64,000 nt of DNA, from assembly GCF_001426685.1 (NCBI RefSeq), contig NZ_LMFB01000019.1, forward strand, positions 207,957 to 271,956, read 5' to 3'. Numbering within the stretch: the first letter of the stretch is position 1; every line of letters begins with the position of its first letter. This document shows positions 8,905 through 18,740 of this stretch, one piece after another. The position numbers and the translations under genes are program-made. Below the pieces are notes generated by a model. It did no database searches and was not told the origin of the DNA. It saw nothing but the letters and a program-made list of their open reading frames with translations. This DNA comes from Rhizobium sp. Root483D2. Lineage in GTDB: Bacteria; Pseudomonadota; Alphaproteobacteria; Rhizobiales; Rhizobiaceae.

Positions 8905-10035
8905 ATGCGCCCGACAGTTCACGATATTGCCGCTGCGGCAGGGGTCAGCCTTGCAACCGTCGACCGGGTTTTGAACCAGCGCGCGGGCGTGCGCACCGTC
9001 ACGCGCGAACGGGTCGAGCAGGCGATCGAGCGGATCGGCTATGTCCGCGACGTCGCTGCCGCAAACCTTGCCAAGAGCCGGATCTATCCCTTCGTGTTCA
9101 TCCTGCCATCCGGCGATAATTCCTTCATGCGCGGGCTGGAGGCGCAGGTTCGCTTAGCGATGGCGCGCTCCGCTGCCGAGCGCACGGATATTTCCATCGT
9201 CTGCGTCCCCGCCTTCAATGCGAGAGCCTTGGTTGCCGCGCTGGACGTGGCGCGTGCGGCTTCCCCGGCAGGCGTTGCCGTGGTGGCGATCGATTCCGCC
9301 GATGTCGTGGCCGCCGTTGATCGGCTCTGCGCTGATCACATCCCCGTCGTGACCCTGGTTTCCGATCTTGCCGGTTCCAAGCGTGATCATTTTGCCGGTG
9401 TCGACAACATTGCGGCGGGCCGCACGGCCGCAAGTCTGATGGGGCGCTTTCTGGGTGGCCGCTCCGGGCCGGTCGCGGTGCTGGCCGGTTCCATGCTGGT
9501 GCGCGATCACCGCGAACGGCTTGACGGGTTCCGCGCCGTGATGTCGGAAAGCTTTCCCGGACATGCGCTTCTGCCTGTCATCGAAGGGCAGGACGATCCT
9601 GCTTTGGTCGAGAGACTGGTCGCAGAAACGCTTGCCGCCTCCCCGGACATTGCCGGGATTTATAGCCTTGGCGCCGGCAATCGCGGCCTGATCGCAGCCT
9701 TGAAGCAGCGCAGGAATGACGCTCCAGTTTGTGTCATCGCGCATGAGCTGACGCAGCATACCCGCGCAGCCTTGAAAGACGGACTGATCGATGCCGTCCT
9801 CAATCAGGATGCCGGGCATGAGGTGCGCAGTGCCATCCGCGTGTTGAAGGCCAAGGCCGACGGCGTTGCGGTTCTGGGCGCGCAGGAACGGATCCGCCTC
9901 GATATTTTCATCAAGGACAACCTGCCCTTCGAGCAGGGCAGCAACATAGAGATTCCCTTCGAGCAGGGCAGCAACATAGAGATGCCCGTTGAGCAGGGTA
10001 GTAACCAGGCGCCCGGACAGGGCAGGCAAGACTAG
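8905..10035 (+). CDS. LacI-type regulator of the xylose genes, with a repeated C-terminal tail
   Basis: Transcription factor of 376 aa. The N-terminal LacI HTH (TVHDIAAAAGVSLATVDRV) is followed by a periplasmic-binding-protein-like sensor domain. The ATG at 8905 has GGAGGAA 5 nt upstream; a frame back to 8845 lacks one. It precedes xylB by 10 bp and xylA, so it probably controls xylose use and itself. Oddity: after the domain ends (FIKDNL, about residue 340) there are nearly three copies of a 10-residue unit P-F-E-Q-G-S-N-I-E-(I/M), ending NQAPGQGRQD. That tail is not part of the LacI fold. Confidence 0.88.
   Translation: MRPTVHDIAAAAGVSLATVDRVLNQRAGVRTVTRERVEQAIERIGYVRDVAAANLAKSRIYPFVFILPSGDNSFMRGLEAQVRLAMARSAAERTDISIVCVPAFNARALVAALDVARAASPAGVAVVAIDSADVVAAVDRLCADHIPVVTLVSDLAGSKRDHFAGVDNIAAGRTAASLMGRFLGGRSGPVAVLAGSMLVRDHRERLDGFRAVMSESFPGHALLPVIEGQDDPALVERLVAETLAASPDIAGIYSLGAGNRGLIAALKQRRNDAPVCVIAHELTQHTRAALKDGLIDAVLNQDAGHEVRSAIRVLKAKADGVAVLGAQERIRLDIFIKDNLPFEQGSNIEIPFEQGSNIEMPVEQGSNQAPGQGRQD
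9925..10008 (+). repeat. 30-bp in-frame tandem repeat, about 2.8 copies
   Basis: Units at 9925-9954 and 9955-9984 differ only in the last base (ATT versus ATG). The third, from 9985, is diverged and shortened. The unit encodes PFEQGSNIEI. The length is a multiple of three, so the reading frame of the regulator is kept. It lies 38 bp before the xylB start. Confidence 0.9.
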
Positions 10036-10045
10036 GGAGACCATC

Positions 10046-11500
10046 ATGTATCTCGGCATCGACCTCGGCACATCCGGGGTGAAGGCATTGCTGATCGACG
10101 GCGGCCAGCGGGTCATCGGTTCCGCGTCCGGGGCCATGGACGTGTCGCGGCCGCATCCGGGCTGGTCGGAACAGGACCCGGCCGACTGGATCCGCGCAAC
10201 GGAAGAGGCCATTGCCGGATTGAAGGCGGCCCACTCTAAGGAACTGGCTGCAGTCAAGGGCATCGGCCTGTCTGGCCACATGCACGGCGCGACGCTTCTG
10301 GATGATAATGACAAGGTGCTGCGCCCCTGCATCCTGTGGAACGATACGCGCAGCCACAAGCAGGCTTTGGCGCTCGACGCCGATCCGCAGTTTCGGGCGC
10401 TGACCGGAAACATCGTCTTTCCGGGCTTCACGGCCCCGAAACTGGCCTGGGTGGCGGAAAACGAGCCCGAAATTTTCGAGAAGGTGGATTGGGTCCTGCT
10501 GCCGAAGGACTATCTGCGCCTGTGGCTGACTGGCGAACATATTTCCGAAATGTCGGATTCGGCCGGTACCTCTTGGCTTGATACCGGCAAGCGCGCCTGG
10601 TCGGAAAGCCTGCTCGATGCGACCGGGTTGACGGAGAGCCAGATGCCGTCCCTGATCGAGGGTACGGAGCAGGGGGGCACGTTGAAAGCGGATCTGGCTG
10701 CCAAATGGGGCATGGGCTCGGGCGTCGTCGTTGCTGGCGGGGCAGGCGACAATGCGGCTTCGGCCTGCGGCATGGGCACGGTCGGCGAAGGCCATGCCTT
10801 CGTATCGCTTGGGACCTCAGGCGTGCTGTTTGCCGCCAATGCCAGCTATCTGCCCAATCCGGCCAGTGCCGTGCATGCGTTCTGCCACGCGCTGCCCAAT
10901 ACCTGGCATCAGATGGGCGTCATCCTGTCGGCAACCGATGCGCTGAACTGGCATTCGGAGATCACCGGCAAGAGCGCTGCAGACCTCACCGCCGAACTCG
11001 GTGACAACCTCAATGCACCGTCCGGGGTCAGCTTCCTTCCCTATCTCTCGGGCGAGCGCACGCCTTACAATGATGCGTCTATCCGTGGCGTCTTTGCCGG
11101 ACTTGCCCATGAGAGCAGCCGGGTGGTTTTGACGCAGGCGGTGCTTGAGGGCGTTTCGTTTGCGCTTCGCGACAGCCTCGAGGCTTTGCGTGTCGCGGGC
11201 ACCACGCTGTCACGGGTAACGGCGATTGGCGGCGGTTCGCGCTCGCGCTATTGGCTGAAATCGATTGCCACCGCCTTGAACCTGCAGGTCGATGTGCCTG
11301 CCGATGGCGATTTCGGTGCTGCTTTTGGCGCAGCGAGGCTCGGCCTTGTGGCCGCGACAAAGGCTGATCCGTTGTCCGTCTTCACGGCGCCGCAAACCGC
11401 CGAAACCATTCAGCCTGAAGCATCCCTGCACGGCGCCTACGAGGATGCCTACCAGCGCTACCGCCGTCTCTACCCGGCCATCAAGTCCGCCATGTTCTGA
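10046..11500 (+). CDS. xylB: xylulokinase
   Basis: FGGY-family kinase that phosphorylates D-xylulose to xylulose 5-phosphate; 484 aa. It opens [20 protein letters not shown], the ATPase phosphate-1 loop, followed by [15 protein letters not shown] and [11 protein letters not shown], all typical of XylB. The C-terminal half has the adenosine motif region [12 protein letters not shown]. The ATG at 10046 has AGGGAGA upstream, 10 bp after the regulator's stop codon, so the two are co-transcribed. xylA follows. Confidence 0.95.
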   Translation: MYLGIDLGTSGVKALLIDGGQRVIGSASGAMDVSRPHPGWSEQDPADWIRATEEAIAGLKAAHSKELAAVKGIGLSGHMHGATLLDDNDKVLRPCILWNDTRSHKQALALDADPQFRALTGNIVFPGFTAPKLAWVAENEPEIFEKVDWVLLPKDYLRLWLTGEHISEMSDSAGTSWLDTGKRAWSESLLDATGLTESQMPSLIEGTEQGGTLKADLAAKWGMGSGVVVAGGAGDNAASACGMGTVGEGHAFVSLGTSGVLFAANASYLPNPASAVHAFCHALPNTWHQMGVILSATDALNWHSEITGKSAADLTAELGDNLNAPSGVSFLPYLSGERTPYNDASIRGVFAGLAHESSRVVLTQAVLEGVSFALRDSLEALRVAGTTLSRVTAIGGGSRSRYWLKSIATALNLQVDVPADGDFGAAFGAARLGLVAATKADPLSVFTAPQTAETIQPEASLHGAYEDAYQRYRRLYPAIKSAMF

Positions 11501-11576
11501 GCATGGCCTTGGGCCTTGCACCGGGAGTGGATGCGAGGCCTTGCAGAATTCAATTGTAAACCGAGAGGAAACACAT

Positions 11577-12884
11577 ATGAGCACAGGTTTTTTCGGCGAT
11601 ATCGCCAAGATCCAGTATGAAGGTCCAGACAGCACCAATCCGCTGGCCTTCCGGCATTATAACCCGGATGAAATCGTCATGGGCAAGCGCATGGAAGATC
11701 ACCTGCGTTTTGCGGTTGCCTATTGGCATACGTTCGTGTGGCCGGGCGGCGATCCCTTCGGTGGCCAGACATTCGAGCGGCCCTGGTTTGAAGACAACAT
11801 GCAGGCAGCCAAGCTGAAGGCTGATGTGGCGTTCGAATTCTTCTCGTTGCTCGGCACGCCCTTCTATTGCTTCCATGATGCCGACGTGCGTCCGGAAGGC
11901 AAGAATTTTGCCGAGAACACCAGGAACCTTAACGAGATCGTCGATTATTTCGCGAAAAAGCAATCCGATACCGGCGTCAAGCTGCTCTGGGGCACGGCGA
12001 ACCTGTTTTCGCATCGCCGCTATATGTCGGGCGCCGCCACGAATCCGGATCCGGACGTCTTTGCCTTTGCCGCTGCGACCGTGAAGACCTGCCTTGATGC
12101 AACGTTGAAGCTCGGTGGCGAGAACTATGTGCTTTGGGGTGGCCGCGAGGGGTATGAAACCCTGCTCAACACCAATGTGAAACAGGAACTCGACCAGCTC
12201 GGCCGGTTCGTCAACATGGTCGTTGAATACAAGCACAAGATCGGCTTCAAGGGCGCGATCCTGATCGAGCCGAAGCCGCAGGAACCGACCAAGCATCAGT
12301 ACGATTACGATGTCGCCACGGTCTATGGCTTCCTCAAGACCTACGGTCTGGAAAACGAAGTGAAGGTCAATATCGAGCAGGGGCATGCGATCCTGGCCGG
12401 CCATTCCTTCGAGCACGAGCTGGCTCTGGCCAATGCGTTCGGCATTTTCGGTTCGATCGACATGAACCGCAACGATTATCAGTCCGGCTGGGATACCGAC
12501 CAGTTCCCCAACAACGTTCCGGAAATGGCGCTGGCCTATTATCAGGTCCTGTCCGGTGGTGGCTTCAAGACCGGCGGTACCAATTTCGATTCCAAGCTGC
12601 GCCGGCAGTCGATCGATCCGGAAGACCTGCTGATCGGCCATATCGGTGGCATGGATTGCTGCGCCCGGGGCCTGCGCGCCGCCGCCAAGATGGTCGAGGA
12701 CAAGGCGCTGTCCGGCCCGCTCGATGCACGCTACGCCGGCTGGAAATCGGCCGAAGGCCAGAAGCGCCTGACCAGCATGTCGCTGGAGGAGATCACGGCC
12801 TATGTCGAAAAGACCGATCTCAACCCGCAGCCGAAATCAGGCAAGCAGGAACTGCTTGAAAACGTTGTCAACCGCTACGTCTAA
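11577..12884 (+). CDS. xylA: xylose isomerase
   Basis: Converts D-xylose to D-xylulose, feeding XylB; 435 aa, the usual length. Active-site stretches typical of the family are [13 protein letters not shown] (catalytic His/Asp), [14 protein letters not shown] (metal-binding Glu) and [17 protein letters not shown]. The ATG at 11577 is preceded by GAGAGGAA at the right spacing; the frame is open further upstream into xylB but that is not coding for this family. It is the last gene of the regulator-xylB-xylA operon, with a GC hairpin terminator shortly after. Confidence 0.97.
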   Translation: MSTGFFGDIAKIQYEGPDSTNPLAFRHYNPDEIVMGKRMEDHLRFAVAYWHTFVWPGGDPFGGQTFERPWFEDNMQAAKLKADVAFEFFSLLGTPFYCFHDADVRPEGKNFAENTRNLNEIVDYFAKKQSDTGVKLLWGTANLFSHRRYMSGAATNPDPDVFAFAAATVKTCLDATLKLGGENYVLWGGREGYETLLNTNVKQELDQLGRFVNMVVEYKHKIGFKGAILIEPKPQEPTKHQYDYDVATVYGFLKTYGLENEVKVNIEQGHAILAGHSFEHELALANAFGIFGSIDMNRNDYQSGWDTDQFPNNVPEMALAYYQVLSGGGFKTGGTNFDSKLRRQSIDPEDLLIGHIGGMDCCARGLRAAAKMVEDKALSGPLDARYAGWKSAEGQKRLTSMSLEEITAYVEKTDLNPQPKSGKQELLENVVNRYV

Positions 12885-12919
12885 GCGGATACGCGACGTT
12901 TATTCCATAAGCATTGAAT

Positions 12920-12939
12920 GGGCGCCGGTGGCGCCCTTT
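12920..12939 (+). terminator. terminator of the xylose operon
   Basis: 7-bp stem GGGCGCC / GGCGCCC with a 3-nt loop, followed by TTT, 35 bp after the xylA stop. It is short but GC-rich. Confidence 0.6.
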
Positions 12940-13290
12940 CACGATCTCGAATGTCGAGCGGGTTTGCGCTGCATCATATGCAGAGCATGAGCTCAGATGA
13001 ATTCCAGGCAGGTCCTGTCCCGTATCATGCGGTCTCAACAACGGCTGGGCTCGATGAATGGTTGTAGCGTCAATCGGCGGACAATCTCGGTCACTTTGTC
13101 GCATTTTTGAGAAAATAGGTCAGAAAAACAGGTTGTTAACCCTCTTTGGTTTCGACAAAAGCGAGCGCTCTTAAAGGCATTGTTAACGATGCCCGCCTAA
13201 TTCTCCGGTTACGCCTTAGACCATCTGCCGGCATGACGCCGATCGCGCAGCGCGCATGCCTTTCCCCGTTTCGATTTAGGATGCTCCCAT
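12940..13290. other. intergenic region upstream of the MCP gene
   Basis: No convincing gene on either strand. The right half is AT-richer and holds two GTTAAC words (near 13135 and 13182). TAAA-N7-TTAAC at 13172-13187 resembles a CtrA box with one mismatch. Presumably it contains the promoter of the chemoreceptor gene. Confidence 0.4.
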
Positions 13291-14805
13291 ATGTCTGCGC
13301 CCGTTTCCACGACCAAACACCTCAATGAACGTCTCGATTTCGTTGGGCTCGCCGGCGAAGAGCGTGCTGCTCTCGTGCGGGCACGGCCAACCATTTCCGC
13401 CTCGCTCGATGGCGCGCTCGACACGTTCTACGCGAAGGCGACCGTCCATCCGGAAACGGCGAAGTTCTTTTCCAGCGAAGCGCATGTGAAAAGCGCCAAG
13501 ACCCGGCAGGTTCGCCACTGGGACCAGATCGCCTCCGGCGCCTTCGATGATAAATATGTCGATGCCGTCACGGCGATCGGCAAGACGCATGCGCGTCTCG
13601 GGCTGGAGCCCCGCTGGTATATCGGCGGTTACGCGCTGATCATGGAATCGATCATCAAGGCCGTTGTCGAAAAACACCTTGAGGGCTTCCTCTACAAGAA
13701 GAAGGCGAAGGATATCACGCTTGAAGTGACCGCGATCATGAAGGCGGCCTTCGTGGATATGGACTATGCCATCTCCGTCTACCTCGATGCGCTGCAGGAG
13801 CAGCGCGCGATCGGTGATGCCGAGCGCACGACGCTCTCGGCACAGCAGGACGAAGCGCTGTCGGCACTCGACCGCTCGCTGACCGGCCTTGCCAAGGGCG
13901 ATCTGACCGCCACGATGAACGCCGATATTGCCCCACAGTTCGACGGCCTGAAAACCAACTTCAATTCGGCGCTCGGTACGCTCGATACGGCTTTGAGCTC
14001 CATTGTTCTCGCCGCCGACGAAACCTCCGGCAATGCCGGCGAGCTGGTCACGGCTGTTGATGACATGGCCCGCCGCACCGAACAGCAGGCCGCATCGCTC
14101 GAACAGACGGCTGCAGCGCTGGAAGAAATCACCACGATTTCCAAGGAAGCGGCGCAGCGCACCGAGGAAGCCCGCCGCGTCGTCGGTCATGCCACCGCAG
14201 AAGCGCATAAATCCGGCGCGGTGGTCGAGCAGGCCGTCAGCGCCATGAGCGCGATCGAGGATTCCTCACGCCGGATCACGCAGATCATCAGTGTCATCGA
14301 CCAGATCTCGTTCCAGACCAATCTTCTCGCACTCAATGCCGGGGTGGAAGCCGCCCGCGCCGGCGATGCCGGCAAGGGGTTTGCAGTCGTCGCCCAGGAA
14401 GTGCGCGAACTCGCGCAGAAATCGGCCGATGCGGCCAAGGAGATCAAGGGGCTGATCGACAAGTCGTTCGAGGATGTGCTCAGAGGCGTTTCGCTGGTCA
14501 ACCAGACGGGCGATGCGCTGCGCACCATCGGTGAGCAGGTCACCCATATCAATGGCCATATCGATGCGATTGCAGGCTCTGCACGGGAACAGGCAATCGG
14601 GATCACTGAGATCAACACGGCCGTCACCGGCATGGACCAGATGACCCAGCAGAATGCCGCGATGGTCGAACAGACCAATGCCGCGACCCACAATCTGATG
14701 CGCGTCAGCAATAACCTGAAGGCTTTGGCCGATCAGTTCACGGTGTCGGGCGGGCGGCGTGCGCCCACGCTCGTTCGCCAGCGCAACGAACGGCGCTACG
14801 CTTAA
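13291..14805 (+). CDS. globin-coupled soluble methyl-accepting chemotaxis protein
   Basis: Cytoplasmic chemoreceptor of 504 aa with no transmembrane segment. Residues about 10-165 resemble the protoglobin sensor of HemAT-type proteins; RHWDQI with His76 is the likely proximal haem ligand region. A short HAMP-like stretch (GLAKGDLTATMNADIAPQFD) follows, then the MCP signalling domain with the conserved hairpin tip (QISFQTNLLALNAGVEAARA, from about residue 336). The C-terminus ends NERRYA, with no CheR/CheB-binding pentapeptide. By family knowledge such receptors sense oxygen or redox and signal to CheA. No che gene is in the window. Confidence 0.88.
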   Translation: MSAPVSTTKHLNERLDFVGLAGEERAALVRARPTISASLDGALDTFYAKATVHPETAKFFSSEAHVKSAKTRQVRHWDQIASGAFDDKYVDAVTAIGKTHARLGLEPRWYIGGYALIMESIIKAVVEKHLEGFLYKKKAKDITLEVTAIMKAAFVDMDYAISVYLDALQEQRAIGDAERTTLSAQQDEALSALDRSLTGLAKGDLTATMNADIAPQFDGLKTNFNSALGTLDTALSSIVLAADETSGNAGELVTAVDDMARRTEQQAASLEQTAAALEEITTISKEAAQRTEEARRVVGHATAEAHKSGAVVEQAVSAMSAIEDSSRRITQIISVIDQISFQTNLLALNAGVEAARAGDAGKGFAVVAQEVRELAQKSADAAKEIKGLIDKSFEDVLRGVSLVNQTGDALRTIGEQVTHINGHIDAIAGSAREQAIGITEINTAVTGMDQMTQQNAAMVEQTNAATHNLMRVSNNLKALADQFTVSGGRRAPTLVRQRNERRYA

Positions 14806-14867
14806 GAGCCTCATTGATCGTACGAGGCTCTCACGGACTTCAGGCACGGAGCGTCAGGCCGCAAGGC

Positions 14868-15899
14868 TCAACGCTTCGTCCATTTCGGGGAGGGGGCAGC
14901 AACCGAATTGCGCACGACGAGGTCGGGCCGCAGCAGGATTTCGGTTTCCGGCGGCTGGCCGTCGGACAGAAGTTCCAGCAACAGCGCCATCGCGTGTTTG
15001 CCGATCGCCGTTCGCGGCTGGCGGATCGTGGTCAGTGCCGGCGACATGAAGCTTGCCTGCGGCACATCGTCAAAGCCGGTCACGGAAAAATCGCGCGGGA
15101 TATCGTAGCCGCGCGCGCCAAGCCCGATCATCACGCCGATCGCCGTCTGGTCGTTGACGCACATGAAGGCCGTCGGCAGCGTGTCGCGCATGAACAGCTG
15201 CTCGACCGCCAGCCGGCCGCTTTCGATCGTGCCGTCGCCTTCAAAGACAATGCGCTGATCGGCGCTGACATTTGCCGCGTCAAGTCCCGCCTCATAACCG
15301 ATCCGGCGGCGGCTATAGGCAAGCCGGGTGCGGGAATCGCCGATGAAGGCGATCTTGCGATGGCCTTCGGCAATCAGCAGATCGATCACCTTGCGGGCAC
15401 CCTCGGTATCATCGACGCCGACATAGGGAATGCCGCCATTGAAAACCGGCTCGAAGACACCGACGCTGGGCGGCAGCCTTGCCGTCATCGACTGATGGCC
15501 GAAGGGCAGGATGCCGGTAAACAGGATGAGCCCGGCAGCCTGGTTCGAATTGAGGAATTTCAGATATTCCAGCCCGCGCTGGGCGTCATTTTGCGTATGG
15601 CCGATCAGCACGCCGTATCCATGCGAGCGCGCCTCGTTTTCCAGGCCGACGAGAATATTGGAGAAATTCGGGTCGCCGATATCCGGCGCCACGACGAGAA
15701 TCATGTTGGAACGGCCGAGCCTGAGGCTGCGCGCCATGGCGTTGGTCGTGTAGCCGGTAATGGCGATCGCTTGACTGACTTTCAACCGCGTCGAATTGGC
15801 AACCTTTTCCGGCATATGGATGGCGCGCGACACCGTTGCGATCGACACTTCCGCGATCCGGGCGACGTCTTCAATAGTTGCCGGCGTGGAATTCGACAC
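14868..15899 (-). CDS. LacI family regulator of the divergent sugar ABC operon
   Basis: 343-aa repressor-type protein: LacI HTH at the N-terminus (TIEDVARIAEVSIATVSRAI) and a type I periplasmic-binding-like sensor domain (GVLIGHTQND, FIGDSRTRLAYSRRRIGYEA, TGFDDVPQASFMSP). The start appears to be GTG at 15899, with AAGG 11 nt upstream. It is transcribed away from the ABC transporter genes; the gap between them carries two linked palindromes that fit LacI-family operators. The inducer is unknown but is probably the transported sugar. Confidence 0.9.
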   Translation of the reverse strand: MSNSTPATIEDVARIAEVSIATVSRAIHMPEKVANSTRLKVSQAIAITGYTTNAMARSLRLGRSNMILVVAPDIGDPNFSNILVGLENEARSHGYGVLIGHTQNDAQRGLEYLKFLNSNQAAGLILFTGILPFGHQSMTARLPPSVGVFEPVFNGGIPYVGVDDTEGARKVIDLLIAEGHRKIAFIGDSRTRLAYSRRRIGYEAGLDAANVSADQRIVFEGDGTIESGRLAVEQLFMRDTLPTAFMCVNDQTAIGVMIGLGARGYDIPRDFSVTGFDDVPQASFMSPALTTIRQPRTAIGKHAMALLLELLSDGQPPETEILLRPDLVVRNSVAAPSPKWTKR

Positions 15900-15992
15900 T
15901 GCGCTCTGCCTTGGATTTTAGTCTCGGCGGGACACTACACAGACTTACCCGGAGGTCAAAGCCTGCTCGAAGAATTTCTCAGTTATGCCCTG

Positions 15993-16029
15993 ATGTAAAC
16001 CTTTACATGGTCTATGTAAAGGTTTACAT
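15993..16029. promoter_or_regulatory. paired LacI-type operators before the sugar ABC operon
   Basis: Two 16-bp perfect palindromic boxes, ATGTAAACCTTTACAT (15993-16008) and ATGTAAAGGTTTACAT (16014-16029). Each is the reverse complement of the other, except for the central CC/GG. Centre-to-centre spacing is 21 bp, two helical turns, so two dimers could sit on one face of the DNA. They lie 37 bp before the ATG of the ABC ATPase gene and 94 bp from the regulator start. Confidence 0.8.
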
Positions 16030-16065
16030 AGCATTCAAGCGGATGGGAGCCGCAGGGAGGAATTC

Positions 16066-17598
16066 ATGAGTTCGCAGACCAGCGGCGCCAGTGAAGGCGC
16101 GGTCGTGCTATCTGCACGGCGCATCAGCAAGTCGTTCAACGGCGTGCAGGTCCTGTTCAGCGTCGATTTCGATCTGCGTGCCGGCGAAATTCATGCCCTG
16201 ATGGGGGAGAATGGGGCTGGCAAGTCCACGCTCGTCAAGATCCTTTCCGGTTTCGAGCAGCCGACATCCGGCGAAATCATTCTCGATGGACAGCCGGTCA
16301 AGCTGCCGCCGAACGGCGCGGCTGAAGCGCTTGGCATCGTCATCATTCACCAGGAATTCAATCTTGCAGAGCATTTGACCGTCACCGAGAGCCTGTTTCT
16401 TGGCCGCGAAGTCACGCGTTTCGGCGTGCTCGACCGCAAGTTCATGCGGGCTGAAACGCGGCGTGTTCTCGATCTGCTCGGGTCGCATGTGGACGAAAAC
16501 GCGATGATCAGTTCGCTGTCGATCGCCGACAAGCAGATGGTCGAGATCGCCAAGGCAATCAGCCGAGATGCCCGTGTCGTCTTCATGGACGAGCCGACTG
16601 CAGTTCTGTCCCGCGATGAAACCAATTTCCTGTTCAAGCAGGTGCGCAAGCTGCGTGACCAGGGCACGAGCTTTGTCTTCGTGTCGCACAAGCTCGACGA
16701 GGTCATGGAGCTGACCGACCGCGTGACGGTGCTGCGTGACGGCCAATGGATCAAGACCTCGCCGACATCGATCCTCGATGGCGAATCGATTGCCCAGCTG
16801 ATGGTCGGTCGCGAGCTTTCCAAGCTCTATCCGGCCAAGCGCGAACCCAATGTCGATGAGGAGGTCGTGCTGAGCGTCGATGCGCTCTCGACCGGTTATG
16901 TGAAGGACGCGACTTTCGAGGTTCGCAAGGGCGAAATCCTCGGCTTTTCCGGAATGATCGGCTCAGGCCGCACGGAGCTGATGGAGGCGATTGCGGGTTT
17001 GAGGTCGCGCGCGTCGGGAGAGGTGATCATTCGCGGCGAGACGGTTCCGTCAGGCGATGTGCATGCCGCCAACCGGCGCGGTCTTGCCTATATGACCAAG
17101 GACCGCAAGTCGAAGGGTCTGTTGCTCAATTCGCGGATGACTGCCAATCTGACGCTGCAGTCGCTCGAAAACCACGGCAAGCTCGGATATCTCAGCCCCG
17201 CCAGCGAGGCGCAGGCGCTGGAGCGTGCGCGCCGCCGCTTCGATATCAGGGTGCGTGACGGCAATGTCGTGGCCGGGCGCATGTCGGGCGGCAACCAGCA
17301 GAAGCTGCTGCTCGCCAAGGTGATGGAAACCGAGCCCGAGATCATCATCATCGATGAGCCCACCCGCGGCATCGATGTCGGCACCAAGCAGCAGATCTAT
17401 CATTTCATCTCGGCGCTGGCGCGCGACGGACGCTCGATCATCGTCGTCTCCTCGGAAATGCCCGAGGTCATCGGCCTTTGCACCCGCGTTGCGGTGATGC
17501 GCGAAGGGCGGATCGTCGGCATGCTGGAAGGCGATGAAATCTCCGAGCAGGAGATCATGCGCTATGCGGCCGGATTGAAGAAAAAGGCCGCAGCCTGA
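16066..17598 (+). CDS. sugar ABC transporter, duplicated ATPase subunit (RbsA/MglA type)
   Basis: 510-aa cytoplasmic ATPase with two fused ABC domains that drives sugar import. The first domain has Walker A GENGAGKST (47-55), Walker B VVFMDEPTAVL and a weak signature (LSIADKQMVEIAKAI). The second has a degenerate Walker A (GMIGSGRTEL) but a full signature MSGGNQQKLLLAKVM and Walker B IIIDEPTRGID, the usual asymmetry of this group. The ATG has GGGAGGAATTC upstream. It is the first gene of the operon and lies behind the paired operators. Confidence 0.95.
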   Translation: MSSQTSGASEGAVVLSARRISKSFNGVQVLFSVDFDLRAGEIHALMGENGAGKSTLVKILSGFEQPTSGEIILDGQPVKLPPNGAAEALGIVIIHQEFNLAEHLTVTESLFLGREVTRFGVLDRKFMRAETRRVLDLLGSHVDENAMISSLSIADKQMVEIAKAISRDARVVFMDEPTAVLSRDETNFLFKQVRKLRDQGTSFVFVSHKLDEVMELTDRVTVLRDGQWIKTSPTSILDGESIAQLMVGRELSKLYPAKREPNVDEEVVLSVDALSTGYVKDATFEVRKGEILGFSGMIGSGRTELMEAIAGLRSRASGEVIIRGETVPSGDVHAANRRGLAYMTKDRKSKGLLLNSRMTANLTLQSLENHGKLGYLSPASEAQALERARRRFDIRVRDGNVVAGRMSGGNQQKLLLAKVMETEPEIIIIDEPTRGIDVGTKQQIYHFISALARDGRSIIVVSSEMPEVIGLCTRVAVMREGRIVGMLEGDEISEQEIMRYAAGLKKKAAA

Positions 17599-17661
17599 AC
17601 TTTGATGCGCAAGCGGCGCACTGAAATATAAACCCCAGGGATAATGGGACGGGAGGTTGGA

Positions 17662-18672
17662 GTGGACACGAGCGTGAATGAGGAAACCCGGGACGTGCGG
17701 CGCCGGAACTGGCGGGATATTGACCTTCGGGCCGTCGCACCCTTTGCCGCCTTGATATTGCTTCTCATCCTCGGCGCGCTCGTCAATCCGAATTTCATCG
17801 GGTTGAACAACCTCGCCAATGTCGCGACCCGCAGCGCCTTCATCGCCATCATCGCGATCGGCGCTACTTTCGTCATTTCGTCTGGCGATCTTGATCTGTC
17901 GGTCGGGGCCATGGTCGCCTTCGTCGCCAGCCTGATGATCCTGTTCATGAATTCCGGCGTTATCGCCGACCCGGCCCTGATGCTGACGGCAGCCGTGCTC
18001 TTTGCCGTCGTTGCCGGATCGCTTTGCGGCCTTGCCAATGGGCTGATCACCACGGTCGGCCGCATCGAGCCGTTTATCGCGACGCTCGGCACGATGGGTA
18101 TCTATCGCGGCCTCACCACCTGGCTGTCGCAGGGCGGGGCGATCACGCTGAAGGATCCGGCGCTGCAGGAGATCTACCGTCCGGCCTATTTCGGCTCCAT
18201 TCTGGGTGTGCCGGTGCCGATCGCGGTGATCTTGGCGGTGACCTGTGTTGCGGCGTTCATTCTTTACCGCACCCGCTACGGCCGCCATGTAGTTGCCGTC
18301 GGCTCGAACGCCGATGTGGCCCGCTATTCCGGCATTCCGGTCAACCGGGTTCGCACCATCGCCTTCGTTATCCAGGGGCTTTGCGTGGCGATTGCGGTCC
18401 TGCTCTATGTGCCGCGCCTCGGCTCGACCTCGGCCACGACAGGCATTCTGTGGGAACTCCAGGCCATCACGGCCGTCGTCGTCGGCGGTACCGCGCTGAA
18501 AGGTGGCGCCGGCCGGGTCTGGGGCACGATCTGCGGCGCCTTTATCCTGGAACTGGTCGGCAATATCATGCTGCTGTCCAATTTCATCAGCGAATATCTG
18601 ATCGGCGCCATCCAGGGCACGATCATCATTGTTGCGATGCTCGTCCAGCGCTCGCTGGTTCGGAAATCGTAA
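17662..18672 (+). CDS. sugar ABC transporter permease (RbsC type)
   Basis: Inner-membrane permease of the CUT2 class, 336 aa from the start used, with eight to ten hydrophobic helices. Family hallmarks: SSGDLDLSVGAMVAF, GLITTVGRIEPFIATLGTMG, and AVVVGGTALKGGAGRVWGT near the C-terminal EAA-like loop. A GTG at 17662 is preceded by GGGAGG at 5 nt; an in-frame ATG at 17644 is an alternative. It lies 63 bp after the ATPase gene and is followed by the binding protein. Confidence 0.93.
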   Translation: MDTSVNEETRDVRRRNWRDIDLRAVAPFAALILLLILGALVNPNFIGLNNLANVATRSAFIAIIAIGATFVISSGDLDLSVGAMVAFVASLMILFMNSGVIADPALMLTAAVLFAVVAGSLCGLANGLITTVGRIEPFIATLGTMGIYRGLTTWLSQGGAITLKDPALQEIYRPAYFGSILGVPVPIAVILAVTCVAAFILYRTRYGRHVVAVGSNADVARYSGIPVNRVRTIAFVIQGLCVAIAVLLYVPRLGSTSATTGILWELQAITAVVVGGTALKGGAGRVWGTICGAFILELVGNIMLLSNFISEYLIGAIQGTIIIVAMLVQRSLVRKS

Positions 18673-18740
18673 ACTGCCGGGTTCAGGGGGTCGCCCGGTC
18701 TCAAAGACTGCAAGACCCGCATCACTAGGGAGAGAGAAAC

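Noticed and set aside
9925..10008. Repeat array as a CRISPR
   Set aside because: Units are directly adjacent with no spacers, within a coding frame.
12868..13104. 78-codon leftward open frame after xylA
   Set aside because: Composition and lack of a ribosome binding site suggest a chance frame; it overlaps the terminator of the xylose operon.
13172..13187. CtrA box upstream of the chemoreceptor
   Set aside because: Only TAAA-N7-TTAAC; one mismatch from the consensus and no second box, so not counted as a site.
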